Under the pieces are notes generated by a model. The model had not been told where the DNA came from. It was given only the letters and a program-made list of their open reading frames with translations, and did no database searches. Position numbers and translations under genes: made by a program. DNA of 64,000 nt from Dyella japonica A8 (GTDB lineage: Bacteria; Pseudomonadota; Gammaproteobacteria; Xanthomonadales; Rhodanobacteraceae), in the NCBI RefSeq assembly GCF_000725385.1, contig NZ_CP008884.1, forward strand, positions 868,001 through 932,000. The letters are read 5' to 3'. Positions 57,461 to 64,000 of the stretch are shown here, in pieces (position 1 is the stretch's first letter; every line of letters starts with the position of its first letter).

Positions 57461-58299
57461 AAGTCTCGCTGATCGTCCTCACCTACAACTGGCCTGAGGC
57501 TCTGGAAAAGGTACTGCTCAGCATTGCCGCGCAGACCTGCCTGCCTGACGAAGTGTTGGTCGCTGACGATGGTTCCGGCCCGGAGACGGCCGCGGTGATC
57601 GCGCGCCTTGCGGCGGACTTTCCCGTGCCGCTGCGCCATCTGTGGCACGAAGACCAGGGCTTTCGCGCCGCCCGCGCGCGCAACCGCGGCATCGCGGCGA
57701 GCCGCGGCGACTACGTGATCCTGCTCGATGGCGACATGCTGGTGGAGCCGCATTTCATCGCCGATCACCTGATGCTGGCCGAGCGTGGTTACTTCCTGCA
57801 AGGCGGCCGCATCAAGGCGACGCCGGAGGAATCGCAGCGCTTGCTGGACGGCAAGGCGCCCGTCTACGCGCCGTGGGCTGAGGCCAACTTCGACGAATTC
57901 GACGGCACGCGACGCCTCTACGCATTCCGTGCACCGCCGCTGGCGCGCTGGAAGGCCCGCTCGCGCAGCGGTGGCCGGGTGATGAGCTGCAACATGAGTT
58001 TCTGGCGCGACGACCTGCTGCGCGTGAACGGTTTCGACGAGCGCATGGAAGGTTATGGCGCCGAGGATCGCGAACTGGCGGCACGGCTGGAGAACGCCGG
58101 CCTGAAGCGGCGCGCGCTCAAATGGGCCGCGCTCGCCGCCCACCTGTGGCACAACTCGCGCTCCCCGCCGGACGTGGACGACATGAGCCTGCCGAACAAC
58201 CGCCTGTTCCACGCGACGCGCACCCAGGGCATCACCTGGTGTGAGCGCGGCGTCAGCCAGCATGTCGACCTGCTCGAAGACGGCGCGCCCCACGCATGA
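57457..58299 (+). CDS. GT2 glycosyltransferase
   Basis: The 280-residue protein starts MKVSLIVLTYNWPEALEKVL and carries EVLVADDGSGPETAAVIARL, YVILLDGDMLVEPHFIADHL and MSCNMSFWRDDLLRVNGFDE, the same order of motifs as the GT2 at 55350. The two are probably paralogues adding neighbouring sugars of the core. It overlaps its neighbours on both sides by four bases. Confidence 0.88.
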   Translation: MKVSLIVLTYNWPEALEKVLLSIAAQTCLPDEVLVADDGSGPETAAVIARLAADFPVPLRHLWHEDQGFRAARARNRGIAASRGDYVILLDGDMLVEPHFIADHLMLAERGYFLQGGRIKATPEESQRLLDGKAPVYAPWAEANFDEFDGTRRLYAFRAPPLARWKARSRSGGRVMSCNMSFWRDDLLRVNGFDERMEGYGAEDRELAARLENAGLKRRALKWAALAAHLWHNSRSPPDVDDMSLPNNRLFHATRTQGITWCERGVSQHVDLLEDGAPHA

Positions 58300-59411
58300 A
58301 GCTGCTCTACACGAATTTCCACGGCGGTGACGGCGGTGGCCATACCACCTACATCCGCGAGTTGGCCGCGGCGCTGGCATCGCGCCATGAAGTGCACGTG
58401 GCGGCCCCACCGGGCAGCCGCCTCAACCGCGAGGCACGCGCCCTGCCCGGCGTGTTCGTGCTGGACCAGCCGTTTCCCAATGGCCTGAACAAGTGGAAGG
58501 CGCGCCGCCGTGCGCGTGCCCAGCTCGCGGCCTACCTGCACAAGCAGGGCTTCGACATCGTGCACGTCAACGGCTCGGCCGATCATCGCCTGGTGTTGTC
58601 GGCGATGCCGGCGAAGCGACCGGCGCTGGTATGGACCAAGCACAACTCCAAGCCTGTCCGTGGCATCGGCAACGCACTGCGCGCGCGACGCACGGATCTG
58701 GTGATCGCCGTGTGCGAGTACACGCGGCGTGAGTTGATGCATACCGCCTATCGGCGTTGCCGCCTGGAAACGGTCTACAACGGCGTGGATATCGAGCGCT
58801 GGGCGCCGTGGTCCGAGGATGCAGCCAAGGCCGAGCGCATCAGCTGGAACGGTGGCGACGAGCGCTTGTTCCTGCTCGGCAGCAACGCCGGCACCGCGAG
58901 CTACAAGGGCTGGATGGACCTGATGGAAGCGTTGCCCCTGCTTCCTGCCGATGTGCGCAGCCGCGTGCGCGTGCTGATTGCCGGCGTGCCGCCGAAAGCG
59001 GACGAGCTGGAGCGCGTGGCGCAACTCGGCCTGGCCGGACAGGTGGTCTTTCCCGGTGTGCTGGCGGATGCGCGGAGTATGGTGGCCTCGCTTGATGCGG
59101 GCTTCGTGCTCTCGTACGACGTGGAGACGATTTCGTTTGCGTGCCGCGAGATGATGGCGATGGGCAAGCCGGTGCTGCTGACGAATTATGCGGGGCTTCC
59201 CGAGAACATCCACGAAGGCAAGGATGGATGGCTCGTGCCTGTGCGTGACCCAGGCGCGTTAGCCGTTGCGGTCCAGCGTTTGGTCGAACAGCGCGGGGCG
59301 TTGCCGGCGATGGGTGTGGCGGCGCGGGAGCACGCGGAGCGGGAGTTTGGGTTGCCGTTGTTTGTGGGGCGGACGGAAGAGGCGTACGAGCGGTTGTTGG
59401 GGTTGCGGTAG
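58296..59411 (+). CDS. GT4 glycosyltransferase
   Basis: The 371-residue protein opens with MKLLYTNFHGGDGGGHTTYI, a Gly-rich GT-B loop. The Rossmann-like C-terminal half holds YNGVDIERWAPW, FLLGSNAGTASYKGWMDLME and the acceptor-side EMMAMGKPVLLTNYAGLPEN (GT4 pattern). It is the last of four translationally coupled genes and is followed by a composite repeat. Confidence 0.88.
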   Translation: MKLLYTNFHGGDGGGHTTYIRELAAALASRHEVHVAAPPGSRLNREARALPGVFVLDQPFPNGLNKWKARRRARAQLAAYLHKQGFDIVHVNGSADHRLVLSAMPAKRPALVWTKHNSKPVRGIGNALRARRTDLVIAVCEYTRRELMHTAYRRCRLETVYNGVDIERWAPWSEDAAKAERISWNGGDERLFLLGSNAGTASYKGWMDLMEALPLLPADVRSRVRVLIAGVPPKADELERVAQLGLAGQVVFPGVLADARSMVASLDAGFVLSYDVETISFACREMMAMGKPVLLTNYAGLPENIHEGKDGWLVPVRDPGALAVAVQRLVEQRGALPAMGVAAREHAEREFGLPLFVGRTEEAYERLLGLR

Positions 59412-59471
59412 GGGGGGAGGTTGCGGGGCGGTGCTGAGGGGACGATCTCGGCGGTCTAGCCTCGCCTTCCT

Positions 59472-60072
59472 ACCCGTCATCCCGGCGCAGGCCGGGATCC
59501 AGTTTCTGTCGTGGTCGGTGTCGCCTCGTGCCTTCCCGCGATCGGGCCGCTTACGCAGCGGGCGTTTCGACCTTCTGCCGAAGGCCGAGTCACTTTTCTT
59601 TTGCTGGCCCAAAAGAAAAGTAACCCAAAGAAAATGGCCTGAAGAGCTGGCAGCATTTCGTGGGGATAAGCCCGAACGCGTGAGGCACGTTGTTGCTTGG
59701 CGACCTTCGCCTTTACACAGCGGGTACTTCCAAGCGTTTCGCAACGCGCCCTGGCGATGAGGACTTAAAGCGGCGCCTCGCTTCGCTTTGGCCCTGATGG
59801 ACCCGCACGGTCGCCCCGCTTTTCTGTGGGAGCGCACCCTGTGCGCGACAACCTAACGGAGCGGTGATCACCAGACGCCGCTGTCGCGCACAGGGTGCGC
59901 TCCCACAAGGGGCTCGCCTCTTTGGGATGCTGCGCTGACGGCTCTGGCTCTTGCTTTTGGCTTTTCATCTCCCGGGTCCCCGGAAGGCGCGCCATCGGGG
60001 GCCCTTTCTTTGGGTTACTTTCGACGCGAAGCTAGTCCCTGTGGGGCGCAGGGATGACGGCTAAAGAATGAA
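59472..60072. repeat. composite intergenic repeat, copy 6
   Basis: This 600-base stretch has no gene. It repeats copy 1 (5868-6305) in the same order, including GTCATCCC palindrome, GACCTTCTGCCGAAGGCC, AAAGAAAAGTAACCC and AGAGCTGGCAGCATTTC, then REP pair A7, then a short second AAAGAAAGGGCCC-type module carrying the insertion 60022-60046 and the closing GGGATGACGGCTAAAGAATG. Confidence 0.8.
59825..59908. repeat. REP hairpin pair, copy A7
   Basis: TGTGGGAGCGCACCCTGTGC and its inverse at 59883-59907, inside composite copy 6. Confidence 0.85.
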
Positions 60073-60152
60073 GCGATAAGGCGAGTACTCAACCACTCGA
60101 TACTCGCACTGGCATCGACCCTCTTCGGGACGACAGCCGAGAGCGCCACCCC

Positions 60153-61883
60153 TTACTCCTCCAACGTCGCCGCCGGCACGCGATCCACATCCTCACCCGG
60201 CAAACACCCTTGCACCACCGCGTCGGCCCGGAACATCCACCATTCGCGGCGGTTGGCGTGGCCCAGGCTGATGGCCTTGCTGCGGTCCACGCAGTCGGCC
60301 ATCACGCCGTCCAGCGCGAAGAGCCAGCGATGCGAGGGGTCTTCCGCCTGCCACTTCACCGCGGCGGCGTACTGGTCGTGCCACGGTTTGGTGAAGCCGA
60401 AATCGGTCGCGGGCCGATCGAGCATCAGCAGGTTCTGTTCTTTCCACGCCACCATACCGAGCTGGTCGCCGGGGGGCAGGTGTTCGCGTACTTCCTGCAT
60501 CAAGCCTGCCGCGGAACTGGAGTCGTTGAGGATGGGGTAGGCCCACAGGCTCCATATCAGCCACATCGCGGCCATGCTGCAGGCCACCGCGGCAACCGCA
60601 TGGCGCACGCGCAAGATGACGATGAGCGCCAGCATGATGACGCCGATGGAGAGGGCCATCCACCATAGCGAGCGGCCGCCATCCTCGAAGCCGCGTGCGG
60701 TGGCGAATTCGCTGGCGAACTTCGGATGCGCGACAAGGGCGGCGGCGCCGACGCCCAGCATCGCCGCACCCATGATGACAATGAAGGCGAGCCCGGCGAT
60801 GCGCAGCCAGCGCTTCTGCAGCAGTTCGCCGAGATAAGGCGCGGTAATCAATGCCAGCATCGGCAGCGCGGGCATGATGTACACATCGCGCTTGCCCTTG
60901 GGGATGGAGAAAAACACCAGCAGCAGCACGATCCAGCCCAGCGGCAGCAGGATGCGTGCATCCTTTGTCTTCAGCGCCTGCCACCAGCGCGGCAGCGTGC
61001 CCGGGTACGTCAGTGAGAGCGGCAGCCAGGTGAATAGCACGATGGGGACGTAGTAGAAGACCGGATGGTGGTGGTCCCACGACTTGCCGTAACGACCGGC
61101 CGTCTGGTGGAACAGGATGTCGTTGACGTACGCGGCATAGGCGGGGTCGCCCGCATGCGCCTTTGCGCCCAGCAGCATCGGTACCAGCCACAACGCCATG
61201 GCGAACAGCAGCGCCACCAGGCCCAGTGACCAGCGCCACCAGGCACCGTCGCCCATGCGCGATACGCCATGCCACTGGCCGAACACGGCGACCAGATACG
61301 GCAGGAACAGCAGCAGCGCGAGCACGCCTACGCCCTTGGTGATCACGCCAAGTCCCGCACAGAAACAGCCGAACCAGAACGCGCGCCAGTTCGGTCCCTT
61401 CAGCATGTGGACCAGCAGGCCCCAGTTAGCCGCGGTGATGTAGAACATCACCAGCGGATCGATCTGTGCGCGCTTGGTCTGGTAGACGAACTGGAAGGTG
61501 ATGAGCAGCGCCGACGCGGCGTAGAGGCCAACCTGGCGATTCCACAGGCGGCGGCCCAGGTCATACACCAGCAGCAACGAGCCCAGCGCGGCCAGCAATG
61601 ACGGCAGCAGGAAGGCGATGCGCCAGCTGCGCAGCACGGTATAACTGGCGGCCTCCAGCCAGAACAACATCGGTGGCTTGTCCGAGTACAGTTCGCTGCC
61701 GCGATGCGGGAACAGCCAGTCGCCACTCTCCACCATCTGCTTGGCCGCGAGCGCGAAGCGTGGTTCGTCGGACGGCCAGGGATCACGCAGGCCCATGCCG
61801 GCGCCAATCACGATGAACGCGATCAGCAGCAACAGCCAGAAGCGGCGGCGTTCCAGGGGTGTGGCTTCAGGGAAAACAGGCAT
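60153..61883 (-). CDS. GT39 (ArnT-like) membrane glycosyltransferase
   Basis: From ATG 61883 the protein has 576 residues and about 12 membrane spans. DPWPSDEPRFALAAKQMVES and GSELYSDKPPMLFWLEAASY in the first loop are the ArnT/PMT motifs (acidic pair and KPP), clearer than in the GT39 at 50377. It probably transfers a sugar such as aminoarabinose or a hexose from undecaprenyl phosphate to lipid A or the core. It is on the opposite strand to the GT4 gene, with a composite repeat between. Confidence 0.87.
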   Translation of the reverse strand: MPVFPEATPLERRRFWLLLLIAFIVIGAGMGLRDPWPSDEPRFALAAKQMVESGDWLFPHRGSELYSDKPPMLFWLEAASYTVLRSWRIAFLLPSLLAALGSLLLVYDLGRRLWNRQVGLYAASALLITFQFVYQTKRAQIDPLVMFYITAANWGLLVHMLKGPNWRAFWFGCFCAGLGVITKGVGVLALLLFLPYLVAVFGQWHGVSRMGDGAWWRWSLGLVALLFAMALWLVPMLLGAKAHAGDPAYAAYVNDILFHQTAGRYGKSWDHHHPVFYYVPIVLFTWLPLSLTYPGTLPRWWQALKTKDARILLPLGWIVLLLVFFSIPKGKRDVYIMPALPMLALITAPYLGELLQKRWLRIAGLAFIVIMGAAMLGVGAAALVAHPKFASEFATARGFEDGGRSLWWMALSIGVIMLALIVILRVRHAVAAVACSMAAMWLIWSLWAYPILNDSSSAAGLMQEVREHLPPGDQLGMVAWKEQNLLMLDRPATDFGFTKPWHDQYAAAVKWQAEDPSHRWLFALDGVMADCVDRSKAISLGHANRREWWMFRADAVVQGCLPGEDVDRVPAATLEE

Positions 61884-61984
61884 ACGTGGATTCCGGGGGA
61901 GCGGCAGGGCCGCATCACTGACCAAGCAGCCCGAAGGCTCGGGCCCGTGCGCGGCACGCTTGGGCGTGTCGCCGGCCGGCAGGT

Positions 61985-63280
61985 TCAGGCCTTTTCGATG
62001 ACGGCATAGTACATGCCGTCCAGATCGCCATCGCCGGGCAGCACCTGCCAGCCCACGGTGGCGGATTGCCCCACCGGCAGCGTGAAGTCGACGACGCGGG
62101 CGTCTGCCACCGTTGTCAGCCACTCGCTGACGACGGCGTCATTCTCGGCGCGCAGCATGGAGCAGGTGATGTAGACCAGGCGTCCGCCCGGGGCGAGCAA
62201 CGGCCACAAGGCTGCCAGGATGCGCCGCTGCTGCGCGGCAAGCGCGGCCATGTCGCTTTCGCGACGGTGCAGGCGCACGTCGGGCCGGCGCCGCAGCACG
62301 CCGGTGGCCGAACAAGGGGCGTCGATCAGGATGCGGTCGAATGGTTTGCCGTCCCACCAGTCCTTCGGCTGGCCGGCGTCGCCGACGACGATGTCTGCCT
62401 CGAGCCCGAGGCGCTGAAGATTCTGGGTGATGCGCGGCGTGCGCTTCGCATCGAACTCAAGGGCGGTAAGCGCGATGTCCGCGCGCTCGAGCAGATGGCA
62501 GGCTTTGCCGCCCGGGGCGGCGCAGGCATCGAGCACGCGTTGCCCGTCGCGAACGTCGGCCAGGTCCGCGGCGATCTGTGCGGCGCCATCCTGTACGGCA
62601 AATTCGCCCGCGGCAAAGCCGGGCAGGCGGGTGACATCGGTGCTGTGCGGCAGCACGATGCCGTCCGCCAGCCAGGCGTGCAATTCAGCCGTATAGCCAT
62701 CCGAACGCAGGCGATCGAGCAGGGATTCGCGCGTCGTACGGCGCTGGTTCACGCGCAACATCAACGGCGGTTCGGTGTTGTTGGTCACCATCACAGCGTC
62801 GGCCTGTTCGGGCCAGTCGCGGGCCAGGGCCTTGGCCAGCCACACCGGGTGCGCGTGGCGCGTCTGCGGTTTGGCGTCGAGTGCGGCCAGCAGCGTCTCG
62901 CGTTCACGCAGCCAGCGGCGAAGGACGGCATTGACCAGCCCCGCCATGCGCGGACGCTGCATGGCGCGCGTGGCCTGCACGGTCGCGGCGACCGCCGCGT
63001 ACTCCGGCAACTGCAGGATTTCCAGCTGCACCAGGCCGAGCACCAGCAAGGCGTGGACGACGGGCTCCTTCTGGCGCAGCGGCTTTTCGAGCAGGCGATC
63101 CAGCACCGGGTCGAAGCGCAGCCACCAGCGGGCGCCGTCGCTGAGCAGGGCCATCAGCAAGGAACGGTCGCGACTGTCGGCAAGCTTGGGGGCGTGGCGC
63201 TCCATGGCATCGCGCAGTGAGGCTCCGCGCAGGGCGACGTCGGCAAGGGCTTGGGCGGCGAGGGCGCGGGTGTCGGTCAT
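61985..63280 (-). CDS. rsmB: 16S rRNA cytosine-967 C5-methyltransferase
   Basis: The 431-residue protein has an N-terminal NusB-like helical domain (TRALAAQALADVALRGASLR) and a C-terminal methyltransferase with VLDACAAPGGKACHLLERAD for SAM binding. The two catalytic cysteines are in LIDAPCSATGVLRRRPDVR and VYITCSMLRAEN. It methylates C967 of 16S rRNA. It is next to fmt, the usual fmt-rsmB arrangement, although a 130-bp repeat separates them here. Confidence 0.97.
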   Translation of the reverse strand: MTDTRALAAQALADVALRGASLRDAMERHAPKLADSRDRSLLMALLSDGARWWLRFDPVLDRLLEKPLRQKEPVVHALLVLGLVQLEILQLPEYAAVAATVQATRAMQRPRMAGLVNAVLRRWLRERETLLAALDAKPQTRHAHPVWLAKALARDWPEQADAVMVTNNTEPPLMLRVNQRRTTRESLLDRLRSDGYTAELHAWLADGIVLPHSTDVTRLPGFAAGEFAVQDGAAQIAADLADVRDGQRVLDACAAPGGKACHLLERADIALTALEFDAKRTPRITQNLQRLGLEADIVVGDAGQPKDWWDGKPFDRILIDAPCSATGVLRRRPDVRLHRRESDMAALAAQQRRILAALWPLLAPGGRLVYITCSMLRAENDAVVSEWLTTVADARVVDFTLPVGQSATVGWQVLPGDGDLDGMYYAVIEKA

Positions 63281-63337
63281 GGAGTGAACTTAGCTGGGAG
63301 GGATGAAAAGCGAAGGTAAACGCCGCCAATTTTTGCT

Positions 63338-63467
63338 CGTCATTCCGGCGCAGGCCGGAATCCAGTAGCGACAACATCCGGTTCTCGCAGGACCTCCCCT
63401 TTGCCTTGGGCGCGAGGCGAAAACCCGGCGATGTCGCTACTGGATTCCGGCCTGCGCCGGAATGACG
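63338..63467. repeat. perfect 36-bp inverted repeat between fmt and rsmB
   Basis: The arms 63338-63373 and 63432-63467 are exact inverse complements, starting CGTCATTCCGGCGCAGGCCG, with 58 bases between. Each arm contains ATTCCGGC-N4-GCCGGAAT. It is the best preserved copy of the family. Confidence 0.9.
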
Positions 63468-63471
63468 AAGC

Positions 63472-64000
63472 TTAAGCCCCGCGCGTCTTCATGGCGTTGA
63501 GGTAATCCGCCGCCGTGATCCGCTTGCCGCCCGCCCGCTGCAGCGCGGTCACGCGCAACGCGCCTTCACCGCAAGCGAGGTCGATGCCGTCGCGGCTCAT
63601 GCCGAGCACCGTGCCCGGTTCGCCGTGGCCTTCGATAGCACGCGCCGCCCAGATGCGCAGCGTCTCCCCGCTGATCTCGCCCTCGGCCACGGGCCAGGGA
63701 TCGAAGGCACGCACCTGGCGTTCCAGTTCGATGGCGGGACGGCTGAAATCGAGTCGCGCCTCGGCCTTGTCCAGCTTGTGCGCGTAGGTCACGCCCTCGT
63801 CGGGCTGCGGATGGGGGGCGAGGGTTTCGCCTGCCATCACCCGTGCCAGGCCTTCGGCCAGCACGTCGGCGCCCAGCGCGGCGAGGCGGTCGTGGAGCGA
63901 GCCGCCGGTGTCGTCGGCGCCGATCGGTGTGCGGCGTTCCAGCAGGACGGGGCCAGTATCCAGCCCGGCTTCCATCTGCATCAGGTCGACACCGCTCTCG
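63472..64000 (-). CDS. fmt: methionyl-tRNA formyltransferase, C-terminal part (partial)
   Basis: The gene runs off the right edge; about 175 C-terminal codons are visible. [20 protein letters not shown] at the cut end is the conserved GVxxMQMxxGLDTGP block of Fmt, and the C-terminal OB-like domain ([28 protein letters not shown]) follows. It formylates initiator Met-tRNA. Its stop is 5 bases from the perfect inverted repeat, and rsmB follows. Confidence 0.96.
   Translation of the reverse strand, partial: ESGVDLMQMEAGLDTGPVLLERRTPIGADDTGGSLHDRLAALGADVLAEGLARVMAGETLAPHPQPDEGVTYAHKLDKAEARLDFSRPAIELERQVRAFDPWPVAEGEISGETLRIWAARAIEGHGEPGTVLGMSRDGIDLACGEGALRVTALQRAGGKRITAADYLNAMKTRGA

Overview
The window is high-GC gammaproteobacterial chromosome. 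Its genes point to the Xanthomonadales, probably a Rhodanobacteraceae member such as Dyella, Luteibacter or Rhodanobacter. The reasons are a zwf-pgl-edd-eda Entner-Doudoroff operon, a cyoABCD quinol oxidase, PagL, an LPS-core cluster, rpoD/dtd, rsmB/fmt, and many small palindromic and composite intergenic repeats. The genus is inferred from gene content and protein similarity only. No phage, insertion sequence, CRISPR array, tRNA or rRNA was seen.

Layout. 0-6 kb: end of an AraC-type regulator, then a MarR-controlled EmrAB-type export operon (marR, outer-membrane factor, emrA, emrB). 6-15 kb: pagL, a bestrophin-like channel, DUF2239, a MATE pump, a Tat-exported multicopper oxidase, a secreted phosphoesterase/phospholipase C-like protein and a DUF3617 protein. 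15-24 kb: two tandem paralogous RND permeases without adaptor genes, each followed by a long composite-repeat array. 24-31 kb: a GntR/UTRA regulator divergent from zwf-pgl-edd-eda, then a lipoprotein and a DUF2501 protein. 31-37 kb: surf1 and cyoDCBA on the minus strand. 36-44 kb: MFS carrier, MASE1-PAS-GGDEF cyclase, DUF1272, GNAT, rhodanese, a GlxA/FtrA-type regulator and an EamA transporter.

44-46 kb holds the most unusual locus: a 47-codon ORF (44163-44306), too short for ordinary annotation, followed by a radical SAM/SPASM enzyme. It looks like a RiPP precursor peptide and its maturase. The peptide ends in Cys-Ser-Thr-Trp-Tyr-Ser-Ile-Gln. A perfect CRP/Clp consensus palindrome and a second dyad lie upstream, and two hairpins separate precursor from maturase.

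46-64 kb: rpoD, dtd, an LpxL-type acyltransferase and an envelope-glycan region. On the minus strand this has a TPR protein, an ArnT-like GT39, a TagF-like transferase and a WaaE-like GT2. On the plus strand it has a possible glycosyltransferase and then GT2, an O-antigen ligase, GT2 and GT4, the last four coupled by 4-base overlaps. After another composite repeat come a second GT39, rsmB and the 3' part of fmt.

The intergenic DNA carries at least three repeat families: a hairpin-pair REP (7 copies), a GTCATTCC-type inverted repeat, and about 450-600-bp composite modules. Six copies of a 24-25-bp sequence are inserted at two defined positions inside the composites, with no target duplication.
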